64,000 nt of DNA, taken from Bacteroidales bacterium (GTDB taxonomy: Bacteria > Bacteroidota > Bacteroidia > Bacteroidales > F082). The notes beneath the pieces were generated by a model that did not search any database, had not been told where the DNA came from, and saw nothing but the letters and a program-made list of their open reading frames with translations. Where the stretch lies: positions 1-64,000 of the forward strand of contig WGGC01000100.1 in the NCBI GenBank assembly GCA_015491905.1, written 5' to 3'. The position numbers and the translations under genes were made by a program. Each line of letters begins with the position of its first letter. The first letter of the stretch is position 1. Of this stretch, positions 55,627 through 64,000 are shown piece by piece.

Positions 55627-56829
55627 TCATGCCAAATGCCTTTTGCTTATTAATTCTTTTTCTTCTTTTATTGTCTTTTTCCTTCTGCTAATTCGTTCAA
55701 ACTGACCAATTGCAATGGATATCGCCGAAAGGCCGAGAAAAATAATTACATAATACCATAATGACATTATTTGTGGCCTTATAACTGCAAAGGGCTGGTT
55801 ACGATTAAAAATAGCAAATAAAGCTTCCAGATAATATCGTAAAGGGAACCAGCTTCCTATAAAATTTGGCCAGTAAGCAAGCTGCTGCTGAGGTACCAAA
55901 AAACCGGAATACATAAATGCAGGCATTACTATGAGCGTAATAATAGCTGCAAGTACAGCTCCATTGTGAATGTTAAGTGTAAAAAAATAAGAAATACTTT
56001 CCATTGCCAATACGAATAACCCTATCAATCCTATTGTATGCCATAAAATATCCGGATTATAATTTACACCAAACAAATACATGGTTCCGAAAAATGCTGT
56101 CGAAATACCTGTGGTAACAATTATCCAACTTATGAAAAACGGAGGTATAATTGCTTTAAGCGGTAACTGACGAACTTGCTTTATATAATTTAATCTTGGA
56201 CGAACCAGGTTTAAAGACGCAATTAATGCAAATAATACTATTACCATTGATACAATTTGCATAGCAAGTCCCATAAATGCCGGCAACATACTTTTTTCCA
56301 TAGACATAAGAGGGTTAAAAAATACCCGGCTGCTTACACTTAAAAGTGGTTTTTTAGGATGCCTGACATTGGGAATGGCTCCGAGGTCTTCTACTCTTAA
56401 TTTCATTCCCATCTGAACATTTAAAGTCATGATTATTTTATTTAACATCATGATTGACATATTCGGTATAATGGGATTGGCAGTTCCATTAGCTACGGCA
56501 AGAATTCTTACTCCCCTATGATTTAGAACATTTTTATAGGCATCAGGAGGAATCATAACACCCAAATCTGCCTTTCCTTCATCAATCATTTTCTTTAAAG
56601 TAGGGTAATCTATGGCTGTACCCGTAATGTCGTAATAATCGGATGCTTTTATATTATTTATTATCGACCTGCTTAATGGTGAATGATCCTGATCTACTAC
56701 CACGGTTTTTATATGCCGCGGTCCGCTCTTGTAATACATGCCGGCCATCATACTGAAAAATAATAGTAGTGCCAAAGAAATCAATACTATTCTCAGTAAA
56801 ATAGTAGCTATAATTTTGACTGCTTTCAT
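55627..56829 (-). CDS. ABC-2 type transporter permease
   Basis: A 400-residue membrane permease with an N-terminal span (VLISLALLLFFSMMAG), a large periplasmic domain (residues about 45-180, VVVDQDHSPLSRSIINNIK), and five or so C-terminal spans. This is the ABC2_membrane_3/YhhJ plan used in multidrug export. No ATPase gene accompanies it here, so the ATP-binding partner must be encoded elsewhere. Directly downstream of the HlyD gene. Confidence 0.85.
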   Translation of the reverse strand: MKAVKIIATILLRIVLISLALLLFFSMMAGMYYKSGPRHIKTVVVDQDHSPLSRSIINNIKASDYYDITGTAIDYPTLKKMIDEGKADLGVMIPPDAYKNVLNHRGVRILAVANGTANPIIPNMSIMMLNKIIMTLNVQMGMKLRVEDLGAIPNVRHPKKPLLSVSSRVFFNPLMSMEKSMLPAFMGLAMQIVSMVIVLFALIASLNLVRPRLNYIKQVRQLPLKAIIPPFFISWIIVTTGISTAFFGTMYLFGVNYNPDILWHTIGLIGLFVLAMESISYFFTLNIHNGAVLAAIITLIVMPAFMYSGFLVPQQQLAYWPNFIGSWFPLRYYLEALFAIFNRNQPFAVIRPQIMSLWYYVIIFLGLSAISIAIGQFERISRRKKTIKEEKELISKRHLA

Positions 56830-56859
56830 ACGCTAATTTTTTATTTTTTCAACAGTTTT

Positions 56860-57663
56860 CTATTTCTTAACAATAGTATGTAATGGTTTCAGCGATAAAA
56901 AAACAGACATTCCCGGTTTGCACTCATGGTTATTCTCAATTATCTTCATCTTTACATCAAAAGTTCTGATATCTCTTTCGCCTCTTAATTCTGTAGGAGT
57001 ATATGTTGCAAAGTCGGCCATGGGAATAATTTGTATTACTTTGCCTTTGAATTTTACACCGGGTATATTGCTGGTAAGTGTAAATGTTTTTCCTAATTTA
57101 ATTTGATTAAGATAACTTTCGGGTATGTTAAAACGAGCCCATGTTCCTGATGGATTGGTTTCTATAACAACAGGCATTCCCGGAGGCATCATTTGGTTAA
57201 CTTCAAGTACTTTTACCGTTACAATTCCGTCCATGGGAGCCCTTATCGTCATGTCGGCAATGTTTATTTTCAGGGCTTTTATCTTGTCGGATAACATTGC
57301 GTAACCTGTTTCAATATCATTTAGCTTTTGTAACGGAATGGCACCGGCTTTATATAAGTTTTCAACTCTTTTTTTGTTTACGCCTATATTTGCCAGTTTT
57401 GTCTGTAATGCTGATAAGTTGGCTTCCATTACACGGGTATCAAGTTGTGCTACTTTTTGATTCTGTTTTAATGAGTCTCCTTCATCAACATATATTGCAG
57501 TTATTCTGCCGGGAATTCGTGTGGTTACATTTACCTGAGTGTTTTCAATATATCCGGCAAAAGAAACTTCCTTGGCAGCAGCCTCCTTCTTATGATTTTT
57601 ACATCCTGCCAGTCCTGCTGCAATCAACAGAGATAAGACTATAAATTTTATGCTTTTATTCAT
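56860..57663 (-). CDS. HlyD family periplasmic adaptor lipoprotein
   Basis: A 267-residue membrane-fusion protein of an efflux pump. Lipobox LIAAGLAGC (acylated). Conserved EVSFAGYIENTQVNVTTRIPGRI barrel-sandwich start, a short coiled-coil hairpin (ALQTKLANIGVNKKRVENLYK) and TIRAPMDGIVTVKVLEVNQMM. It is shorter than typical (about 330) because the hairpin is short. Gene order HlyD-permease-TolC defines a tripartite system. Confidence 0.9.
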   Translation of the reverse strand: MNKSIKFIVLSLLIAAGLAGCKNHKKEAAAKEVSFAGYIENTQVNVTTRIPGRITAIYVDEGDSLKQNQKVAQLDTRVMEANLSALQTKLANIGVNKKRVENLYKAGAIPLQKLNDIETGYAMLSDKIKALKINIADMTIRAPMDGIVTVKVLEVNQMMPPGMPVVIETNPSGTWARFNIPESYLNQIKLGKTFTLTSNIPGVKFKGKVIQIIPMADFATYTPTELRGERDIRTFDVKMKIIENNHECKPGMSVFLSLKPLHTIVKK

Positions 57664-57689
57664 GTGTTTATAATTTTTTCAATTTATTT

Positions 57690-58526
57690 TTAATGTCCTA
57701 TAAAAAGTGAAACTTTATTTAAGTCAATCATATATTTTGTAAAAGAACCCACAAACAGTTCAGTTACCGCATCCTTAGAATGTTTGCCAACAATAATAAG
57801 GTCTGTTTCAGGTAAAAATTCTTCTTCTATGGTTTTTCTTAAAGATTTAGATATCCATCTTTTATGTATCTTTTTAACACCATGGTGAAACAGATAATCT
57901 TCTACCTGCTTCATCTGCTCTGCGGCTATGCTTTCATTTTCATTTTTGGTGAGTATGGTTATTTCATAATCCATTCCTGTCATGCGATTAACAAATTGCT
58001 GAATGGCTTTCATAGAAGTGTTACTCCCATCAAATGCCGCTACTACCTTTTTAATTGGTTTGTATTGTTTTGTGACTGCTAAAATGGGGGTTCCTGTATG
58101 TCCGACAACATCTTTTACCGAAGTTTCAGGCCTTTTCTTTGTTTCTATGTGAAAGAAATTACGCATTCCCATAATAATTAAATCGTTATAAATCCCTTCC
58201 TTTTCAATGACAAAGTCAGGCCTGCCTTCAAAAATTTTTGCCTTGCAGTGTATGCTTTCCTTTTTACAGGATGATTTAAAATCATTTACTTCTTCTACTG
58301 CCAGCTGCCGTATATGTTCTACTAGCTCTTCCTCTTTCCTTAAATGACCATCTTTTCCTTGAGGTAAAGGAAAAAAAGTTGTTGCCTGTTCCAGAACATC
58401 TAAAATGTCCAGGATTACTATGCCTTCAATAACAATTTTTTGAGTTTTACCCATGGCAGCTGCATGTGAAAATGCAGTTTTTGTATAGTCTGAGAGGTCA
58501 ATTGGTAATAAAATTTTACGCATCAC
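57690..58526 (-). CDS. tandem universal stress protein (UspA)
   Basis: A 278-residue protein with two Usp domains: residues about 1-145 (KILLPIDLSDYTKTAFSHAA) and 146-278 (VVAAFDGSNTSMKAIQQFV, with LIIVGKHSKDAVTELFVGSFTKYMI near the C-terminus). The second domain keeps the GxGxxG-like VGKHSKD region. It lies between the beta-barrel gene and hlyD in the efflux operon, 17 bases from the former. The stress role is inferred from the family. Confidence 0.88.
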   Translation of the reverse strand: MMRKILLPIDLSDYTKTAFSHAAAMGKTQKIVIEGIVILDILDVLEQATTFFPLPQGKDGHLRKEEELVEHIRQLAVEEVNDFKSSCKKESIHCKAKIFEGRPDFVIEKEGIYNDLIIMGMRNFFHIETKKRPETSVKDVVGHTGTPILAVTKQYKPIKKVVAAFDGSNTSMKAIQQFVNRMTGMDYEITILTKNENESIAAEQMKQVEDYLFHHGVKKIHKRWISKSLRKTIEEEFLPETDLIIVGKHSKDAVTELFVGSFTKYMIDLNKVSLFIGH

Positions 58527-58543
58527 TTTTGTTTTTTGGTTTT

Positions 58544-59446
58544 TTAAAAGAGATAATCAATTTCTAACATTACCTGATATTTTGTTAACCAGGATGAATT
58601 CTGATATACTGAATACGGAACATTAAAGCGGATTGAAAGGTTTTTCTGATAGTTAAACCAGCCTCCAATACCTAAATCAATTCCATAATTTTTGGTGTTG
58701 GGAATAATAACACCACTTTTTTTAGTTGCGCTTTTATAATAGGTATAGGCAGAAGTTTCAATTCCAAATTGTCCTACAGTCGTGTTAAAAGGTTTTTGCA
58801 GAATAAGGTAACCACCGCCTTCATTACCTGTTTTATATATGTTGTGATTTGTGAGATATGTAAAATAAACCGAATATAACAAGTTAAAATTTGATGATTT
58901 ATGGAAGCCTGTAATATTTCCCCGTAAACTTACCGAACCTGTTCCTGTTGGGAGTCTTCCCGGTTTTAAGTTATAATGCTTTCCTGTTGGGATTCCCAGC
59001 GTAATTCCGGCAGTGTACTTGTTGTTTGCATCTTGATGTCCTACCAGCAGATTCCAGTTAATTCCTGCTTTTATGTCACCAAGTCCAATACCTTTATTAA
59101 TTCCCATAGGAGAGTAGTGGTGCAAGTCGTTTACTGGAATAACCATAAAAATATTTAACCTGTTGGAAATACCATAGGTAAGCATTCCGCTAAAGTAGGC
59201 TTCGTTTATTACCTGATAGGAAGTCAGGCGTTCATATTTTCCCGTTTTAGGGGAATACCATTTGTAAAAATGAGGAATATTAGCACTTAATTGTACTAAA
59301 TATTGGCCTTTCTGTAATAATACCGGTTGTAACCTGTAACTGTTCAGATAAAGAGGGTTATTCCGGTTTCCGGCCTCTTGTGCTATTGCCGAAGAGTGAA
59401 TAAAAATCCCCATTAATATCCCTAATGTTAAAATTTTTTTAATCAT
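58544..59446 (-). CDS. outer-membrane beta-barrel protein, MetA-pathway-like
   Basis: A 300-residue exported protein: signal ILMGIFIHSSAIAQ, then alternating strands (YLVQLSANIPHFYKW, SYQVINEAYFSGMLTYGISNRLNIFMVIPVND, GIGLGDIKAGINWNLLVG) ending in MLEIDYLF with the terminal aromatic typical of barrels. The GLGDI...G.N pattern resembles the transporter-type DUF of phenol-degradation proteins. First gene of the efflux operon, with a TetR-like operator over its promoter. Confidence 0.72.
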   Translation of the reverse strand: MIKKILTLGILMGIFIHSSAIAQEAGNRNNPLYLNSYRLQPVLLQKGQYLVQLSANIPHFYKWYSPKTGKYERLTSYQVINEAYFSGMLTYGISNRLNIFMVIPVNDLHHYSPMGINKGIGLGDIKAGINWNLLVGHQDANNKYTAGITLGIPTGKHYNLKPGRLPTGTGSVSLRGNITGFHKSSNFNLLYSVYFTYLTNHNIYKTGNEGGGYLILQKPFNTTVGQFGIETSAYTYYKSATKKSGVIIPNTKNYGIDLGIGGWFNYQKNLSIRFNVPYSVYQNSSWLTKYQVMLEIDYLF

Positions 59447-59463
59447 AAGTTACTCATTTATGT

Positions 59464-59508
59464 AAGTAAGTATTTACTTGCAAAAGTAAATCAAAAAAAA
59501 TAACAGAC
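59464..59508 (-). promoter_or_regulatory. efflux operon promoter with TetR-like operator
   Basis: On the minus strand TTG, a 19-base spacer and TACTTTTG (59488-59481) form the promoter. The palindrome AAGTAAgtatTTACTT (59464-59479) lies directly below it, over the predicted start of transcription, and 18 bases before the ATG at 59446. Such a position suits a repressor; the TetR protein at 52904-53506 is the candidate. Confidence 0.65.
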
Positions 59509-59627
59509 AAGAAAATTTAAAATAAATATATGTTAAAAAATGTTTAACACTATAACGGTAAGAAACTAAAGGCTTTGATTATTGTTCTATCCTCTATTTC
59601 TTCTTCAAAAAGATTATAAATTTAACT

Positions 59628-59738
59628 GGTTCTAACATCCATAAACGGGTTCAGGTGTCCACGCCTGAACTCTCAGGTTTCATTTTTTACATTAGTCCAA
59701 TGCTCTTATGATTTACTTAGATAACTACCGTTAGAACC
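59628..59738. repeat. inverted-repeat-bounded intergenic element
   Basis: GGTTCTAAC (59628-59636) and GTTAGAACC (59730-59738) are 9-base inverted repeats bounding 93 bases. Inside is a perfect hairpin GTTCAGGtgtccacgCCTGAAC (about 59650-59671). It lies in the 398-base gap between the efflux promoter and acs. Could be a small MITE, an RNA structure or a degenerate terminator; there is no coding frame. Confidence 0.4.
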
Positions 59739-59844
59739 AAAAGAATTGGTCAAATGTAATTTTGTTATACATCAGTGAGTGGTTAAAAACATTAGAAAAA
59801 GAATCTGCTCACTATATAAGGATACAATATTGCAAATTACCGGT

Positions 59845-61767
59845 TTACTTTTTTATCCGGATTTTTGCACCTGCAATAATTTCATCTACTACAGTAGGAT
59901 CCAGTAATGTTGAGGTGTCACCCAGATTGGAAATATCGCCTTCTCCAATCTTACGTAAAATCCGGCGCATAATCTTACCTGAACGGGTTTTGGGCAATCC
60001 ATTTACAATTTGTATTATATCGGGTTTTGCAATGGGCCCGATAAGTTTGGTTACGGTTTCTCTAATTTCATTTTCAACAGTTTCTGTTTCCTCATGTGAT
60101 AGCTCTTCTGTTATAACGTAAGCATAAATTCCCGATCCTTTTATATTGTGAGGATATCCTACTACAGCAGATTCAATTACCTTAGGGTGCTGGTTTATTG
60201 CGTCTTCAACTTCAGCGGTTCCTATTCTGTGACCGGAAACATTAATTACATCATCAATACGGCCTATAATTCGGTAATATCCTTCTTCATCTCTTTTAGC
60301 GCCATCACCGGTAAGGTAAAGGCCTTTAAATGTCGAAAAATAAGTCTGATAACATCTTTTATGGTCGCCCCAGGTTGTTCTTATCATTCCGGGCCATGGA
60401 TATTTTATACAAAGAATTCCCTGTACAGCGTTTCCTTTTATTTCATTTCCTTCCTGGTCAACCAAAACAGGTTGAATTCCCGGCAAGGGAAGTGTAGCCA
60501 TTGTTGGTTTTGTAGGAGTTATTCCTGCTAAAGGTGAAATTAATATTCCTCCGGTTTCAGTTTGCCACCATGTATCAACAATAGGACATTTTCCTTTACC
60601 AACTATTTCGTGATACCATTTCCATGCCTCTTCGTTAATTGGTTCGCCTACTGTTCCCAGTACTTTCAAGGAACTCAAATCATGTTTGGTTACCCATTCG
60701 TCACCCTGTGCCATTAAGGCACGGATAGCTGTGGGAGCTGTGTAAATTTGGTTAACCTTGTATTTGTCCACTACGTCCCAGAATCTACCGGGGTCAGGGA
60801 AAGTAGGAATTCCTTCAAACATTATAGAAGTAGCACCTGTCAATAACGGGCCATAAACAATGTAAGAGTGGCCTGTTACCCAGCCTATGTCTGCTGTACA
60901 CCAATATATATCTCCTTCATTATATTGAAATACATTTTTAAAGGTATATTCTGTATAAACCATATAACCCCCGGTGCTGTGAACAACTCCTTTTGGTTTT
61001 CCTGTACTTCCGGATGTGTATAAAATAAAAAGGGGATCCTCTGAATCCATTATTTCTGCCTGATTCTCTGTTCCTACATCTTTAATGATATCGTGCCACC
61101 AAATATCACGTCCATCTTTCATGGTGATATTCTCAGCTGTTCGTTTCAATACTACAACATGTTCAACACTTGGACTTGATTGCAAAGCCTCATCTGAAAT
61201 AGCTTTTAAAGGTATGGTTTTATTTCCACGAAACCCTCCATCTGCCGTGAGCAAAACCTTGGCTTCGGCATCTACAATTCTATCACTGAGTGCTGTTGCT
61301 GAAAAACCTGCAAATACAATGGAATGGATGGCCCCGATGCGGGCACAGGCCAGCATGGAAATAACCAGCTCAGGTACCATTGGTAAATAAATAGCCACTC
61401 TGTCGCCTTTTTTAACTCCAAGTTTTAGCAAGGCATTAGCAAACTGTTTTACTTTTTCAAATAACTCACCATAAGTAAAATATATTTCTTTTTCAGCAGG
61501 ATCGTTTGGTTCCCAAATTAAAGCTGTTTGATCCTTCCGCAAAAACATATTTCTCTCAAAAATATTTTCAGTAATATTAAGTTTGCCATTTTTATACCAT
61601 GTTATTTCAGGAGCTTCGGGACCATCAAACTGCCAATCGACAACCTGATCCCATTTTTTCTTCCAATAATGTGTTTCTGCAATGTCTCCCCAGAAATGTT
61701 CCGGATTAGCAATACTTTCCTGATATTTTTGCAGATATTCCGCTAAACTGGTTATTTTATTTACCAT
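59845..61767 (-). CDS. acs: acetate--CoA ligase Acs
   Basis: AMP-forming acetyl-CoA synthetase, 640 residues, close to the usual 650. Motifs YTSGSTGKPKGVVHSTGG, WWQTETGGILI and YLTGDGAKRDEEGYYRIIGRIDDVINVSGHRIGTAEVE are complete. The C-terminal PKTRSGKIMRRILRKI holds the lysine acetylated in family regulation. It links free acetate to acetyl-CoA, fitting the beta-oxidation genes in this window. It has its own promoter. Confidence 0.97.
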   Translation of the reverse strand: MVNKITSLAEYLQKYQESIANPEHFWGDIAETHYWKKKWDQVVDWQFDGPEAPEITWYKNGKLNITENIFERNMFLRKDQTALIWEPNDPAEKEIYFTYGELFEKVKQFANALLKLGVKKGDRVAIYLPMVPELVISMLACARIGAIHSIVFAGFSATALSDRIVDAEAKVLLTADGGFRGNKTIPLKAISDEALQSSPSVEHVVVLKRTAENITMKDGRDIWWHDIIKDVGTENQAEIMDSEDPLFILYTSGSTGKPKGVVHSTGGYMVYTEYTFKNVFQYNEGDIYWCTADIGWVTGHSYIVYGPLLTGATSIMFEGIPTFPDPGRFWDVVDKYKVNQIYTAPTAIRALMAQGDEWVTKHDLSSLKVLGTVGEPINEEAWKWYHEIVGKGKCPIVDTWWQTETGGILISPLAGITPTKPTMATLPLPGIQPVLVDQEGNEIKGNAVQGILCIKYPWPGMIRTTWGDHKRCYQTYFSTFKGLYLTGDGAKRDEEGYYRIIGRIDDVINVSGHRIGTAEVEDAINQHPKVIESAVVGYPHNIKGSGIYAYVITEELSHEETETVENEIRETVTKLIGPIAKPDIIQIVNGLPKTRSGKIMRRILRKIGEGDISNLGDTSTLLDPTVVDEIIAGAKIRIKK

Positions 61768-61805
61768 GGCTTATGTTTTTAAGTTGTTATTATTTAACAG
61801 AAAAA

Positions 61806-61838
61806 CAAATATAATAAATTAAATATTGAATAATCAAA
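61806..61838 (-). promoter_or_regulatory. acs promoter
   Basis: On the minus strand TTTG (61838-61835), a 21-base spacer and TATATTTG (61813-61806), 38 bases before the acs ATG. Confidence 0.65.
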
Positions 61839-61983
61839 ATTGTAGTGTTTTATTTAATTTATAGATGTAAATGGATTGGTTTATTTCAACCAATAAAGAA
61901 AGAAAAGGATTTTTCTTTGGAAAAATATAGTTTTTCCTTTTTTTCTGAAAATGGAAAAATCAGAGATAAAACAGGCTTTGAAA

Positions 61984-62943
61984 TTATTGCTTTTTAGTTG
62001 CTACAGATTCTCCCATTTGTACTGCTGTTTCAAAATGGTTGCGGGTGTTTTTTAGCAGGTCTTTATCAACAACAGCCTGGCCCTTTTTAAATAATAAAAT
62101 AATTGATGAACCGCCAAATTGAAAATAACCTTTTTCCTTTCCTTTAATGGCATGGTTACCGTTATAAGTTTCAATCATACTTCCTACCATGGTAGCACCA
62201 ATTTCAGACATTAATACATCATCAAATATTTTTGTCCTGATAATCTGGTATTGTCTTTTATTTTCAAAAAATATCCAAACGTCTTTTTTTATGGCTATGG
62301 GATTTACTGAATAATAATATCCTTTTATTTTATGTAGTGGGAGTAACTTTCCTGAAAGGGGAAAATGATATCTATGATAATCACTTGGAGCTAACCGAAG
62401 TAAAATTAATGTCCCCCCTTTATAAACGTGTGATAATGAGTCGTTTTTTAAAAAACTTTGAACGTTAAAACGAACACCTTTAACAATAAAATTTGCACTG
62501 TCAACATTTGGAAATACTTGTATTTTCCCATCTCCGGGAGAAACAACTACGAGACTGTCTCTGTTTATTTTTCGTGCACCAGGTTTTAATTTTCTTATAA
62601 AAAAAGCATTGAAATCAGGAAAATCTTTCATGATAAACTGGCTGGTATCAATGTCATAATTCTTTATAAAAGGATTAATTTTTTTTGCCGACCAATGGGT
62701 TTGCATCAACCTGCCGTAGGCTTCTGAAACAAATTTTCGTTTTACAAGTACGTTTAGTGTAACTTCTCCCAAAGGATTGTTGTACAGCCAAAATAAAGCC
62801 CCTCCAGCCATTACTTTTTCTGTTTTTATTTGTCCTGTTTCTCTGTCAATATAATGTATAGGAGCTGGCTTGCTAAAGGGGTAAAAAACAAAAATAACAA
62901 TCAGAAGTAAAATAATTCCGGCAATTAATACTTTTTTTTTCAT
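61984..62943 (-). CDS. phosphatidylserine decarboxylase
   Basis: Pyruvoyl-dependent enzyme making phosphatidylethanolamine. N-terminal membrane anchor (VLIAGIILLLIVIFVFYPF), SDYHRYHFPLSG and the C-terminal processing motif YFQFGGSSIILLF, where self-cleavage before the serine creates the pyruvoyl group. An ATG at 62964 gives a longer frame, but a -7 box (62969-62962) covers it. I chose the ATG at 62943 (MKKKVLIAG), giving 319 residues. Large, membrane-anchored type rather than the short archaeal-like Psd. Confidence 0.88.
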   Translation of the reverse strand: MKKKVLIAGIILLLIVIFVFYPFSKPAPIHYIDRETGQIKTEKVMAGGALFWLYNNPLGEVTLNVLVKRKFVSEAYGRLMQTHWSAKKINPFIKNYDIDTSQFIMKDFPDFNAFFIRKLKPGARKINRDSLVVVSPGDGKIQVFPNVDSANFIVKGVRFNVQSFLKNDSLSHVYKGGTLILLRLAPSDYHRYHFPLSGKLLPLHKIKGYYYSVNPIAIKKDVWIFFENKRQYQIIRTKIFDDVLMSEIGATMVGSMIETYNGNHAIKGKEKGYFQFGGSSIILLFKKGQAVVDKDLLKNTRNHFETAVQMGESVATKKQ

Positions 62944-62961
62944 AGGAGAATAAATAGATTG

Positions 62962-62969
62962 CAAAGTTA
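62962..62969 (-). promoter_or_regulatory. possible -7 element of psd
   Basis: On the minus strand TAACTTTG (62969-62962) fits TAnnTTTG; it overlaps the upstream ATG at 62964 and so favours the downstream start at 62943. No -33 element is seen. Confidence 0.45.
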
Positions 62970-63020
62970 ATACAAATGCATAATCTATTTATTTTTAAAA
63001 GAATTTTAATTCGTGGTTGG

Positions 63021-63425
63021 TTATTTCTGATGAATCATTGTTCCGGATACTTCACAGCTTTTGGCTACGGTATTGTATATGGTTCCAAACTTTTGCACAT
63101 TCCGGTGAATTAAATCTACCTTATGGTCTTCTTCGTTTGAAACTATTGTTAAAATATATTCTACTTTAACCATTGCCGGTGGAACATCAGAGCGCCATCC
63201 TTTGACTTTTATGTAAGCCCGTTCGTATGGAATCCTCAGAATATGGGAATAACGTTCTACATTTTTTAAAATGCAGGCTGCAAACGAAGACAAATACAAT
63301 TCAGCAGGATTGGGATATTGGTCTCCGCTTTCTGCCGCTGCATCGAAAGAAATCTTTGATTTTTTTGCTTCTGCGCGGGCTGTTCCTCCTTTTTCTGAGG
63401 AGGCAGAAATTTTATATTCAAGCAT
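63021..63425 (-). CDS. OsmC-like protein
   Basis: A 134-residue OsmC/Ohr-fold protein with the two cysteines in [16 protein letters not shown] and [11 protein letters not shown]. It overlaps the ACR3-like transporter gene by eight bases, suggesting co-transcription. The thiol-peroxidase role is a family inference. It differs from the OsmC at 33026. Confidence 0.86.
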   Translation of the reverse strand: MLEYKISASSEKGGTARAEAKKSKISFDAAAESGDQYPNPAELYLSSFAACILKNVERYSHILRIPYERAYIKVKGWRSDVPPAMVKVEYILTIVSNEEDHKVDLIHRNVQKFGTIYNTVAKSCEVSGTMIHQK

Positions 63426-64000
63426 TTGGATTTAATTTTTTAGAAAAGAAATATTTTTCACGCCATTTTAAAGATAAGTTTACCAGCGATATCATTACCG
63501 GTACTTCTATAAGGGGGCCAATTACTGCAGCAAATGCTTCTCCCGACTGGATTCCGAAAACTCCTACTGCTACGGCAATGGCTAATTCGAAATTATTACT
63601 CGCTGCCGTAAACGAAAGGGTAGTAGTTTGGGCATAATTTGCCTTTGCTTTGTATCCCATAAAAAAAGACAGTGCAAACATTATTGCAAAATAAAGTATA
63701 AGTGGAATTGAGATTAATAAAACGTCAAGTGGAAGCGAAACGATAGTTTTTCCTTTTAGTGTGAACATAACAAAAATGGTAAAAAGTAAAGCGATGAATG
63801 TTAATGGGCTTATTTTGGGAATAAACTTCTTCTCATACCAGTTTTTGTCCTTTAGTTTAATTAATCCGAAACGAGTAACAATTCCTGCGGCAAAAGGAAT
63901 GCCAAGATAAATAAGAACGCTTTTTGCAATCTCTCCCATGGAAATTTCAACAACATAACCGTTCATTCCAAACCATTGTGGAAATACTGTGATAAAAAAC
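63418..64000 (-). CDS. ACR3/bile acid:sodium symporter family transporter (partial)
   Basis: C-terminal part of a membrane carrier running off the right edge. In-frame codons continue upstream of the first ATG at 63966 ([11 protein letters not shown]), so the start is outside the window. Spans such as [32 protein letters not shown] and [22 protein letters not shown], and the motif [47 protein letters not shown], match ACR3 arsenite efflux carriers. Arsenite export is the family expectation; a more general anion role is possible. Confidence 0.87.
   Translation of the reverse strand, partial: FFITVFPQWFGMNGYVVEISMGEIAKSVLIYLGIPFAAGIVTRFGLIKLKDKNWYEKKFIPKISPLTFIALLFTIFVMFTLKGKTIVSLPLDVLLISIPLILYFAIMFALSFFMGYKAKANYAQTTTLSFTAASNNFELAIAVAVGVFGIQSGEAFAAVIGPLIEVPVMISLVNLSLKWREKYFFSKKLNPNA

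Noticed and set aside
61900-61960. weak TTTTTCC/GGAAAAA pairing downstream of psd
   Set aside because: Short A/T-rich stem and no T-run on the minus strand; not a convincing terminator.

Overview
The window looks like AT-rich chromosomal DNA from a member of the Bacteroidota, probably Bacteroidales-like. Four things point there. The gene repertoire and order fit (sufBCDSE with a DUF59 gene, an LptE-like lipoprotein followed by a TPR gene, secG and groESL, and BNR/VPS10 secreted proteins). Several promoters match the Bacteroidetes type TTTG-N18-21-TAnnTTTG. Most start codons lack a Shine-Dalgarno sequence. Intergenic DNA is strongly A/T-rich. I see no rRNA, tRNA or CRISPR array, and I cannot name a genus from sequence alone.

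Layout. Positions 1-6.5 kb hold a minus-strand leucine/isoleucine operon (leuA-leuC-leuD-second LeuA-family synthase-leuB). It is preceded by a promoter, a 27-codon Ile/Leu-rich leader peptide and a strong intrinsic terminator, together a textbook-like transcription attenuator. Positions 6.5-13.2 kb hold the SUF Fe-S assembly operon sufB-C-D-S-E-DUF59 ending in cysM, which links cysteine supply to cluster building. Positions 13.5-15.0 kb hold a decayed IS4-type transposase whose coding sequence is interrupted by an intact-looking HigB/HigA-type toxin-antitoxin pair. At 15.2-17.1 kb lie an orphan sigma-54 response regulator and a double CDGSH Fe-S protein. At 17.4-20.9 kb a crotonase, a 3-hydroxyacyl-CoA dehydrogenase and a thiolase form the lower part of fatty-acid beta-oxidation; its upper part (acyl-CoA ligase and two acyl-CoA dehydrogenases) lies at 33.7-38.4 kb.

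Positions 24.5-28.5 kb form a redox cluster: an outer-membrane protein with one CXXCH heme motif fused to a beta-barrel and strongly resembling the Cyc2 cytochrome-porins, a 2-Cys peroxiredoxin, and a sulfide:quinone-oxidoreductase-like flavoprotein. A perfect CRP/FNR-type palindrome sits about 41 bases upstream of the predicted transcription start of the cytochrome-porin. Positions 28.6-33.5 kb carry a large secreted BNR/VPS10 protein, an unknown membrane protein and an OsmC protein. Positions 38.6-42.5 kb carry an envelope/chaperone group (LptE-like, TPR, SecG, GroES, GroEL).

The most system-like locus is 44.8-50.6 kb. A multi-TM histidine kinase and a sigma-54 response regulator are followed by four tandem paralogues of a roughly 108-residue SPW-repeat membrane protein. 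Two of these genes (the first and the fourth) carry near-identical sigma-54-like promoters at the same distance from the start codon, with palindromic candidate enhancer sites upstream. All four carry strong Shine-Dalgarno sequences, unlike the other genes I checked here. Positions 50.7-59.5 kb hold a patatin-like membrane protein, a TetR regulator and an efflux operon (beta-barrel, universal stress protein, HlyD, ABC-2 permease, TolC, carboxymuconolactone decarboxylase-like) with a TetR-like palindrome over its promoter. The window closes with acs, psd, an OsmC-like protein and a partial ACR3-type transporter. Two copies of a roughly 150-base GC-rich repeat (20.98 kb and 53.58 kb) show compensatory changes in a shared stem and may be a structured RNA or REP-like element.
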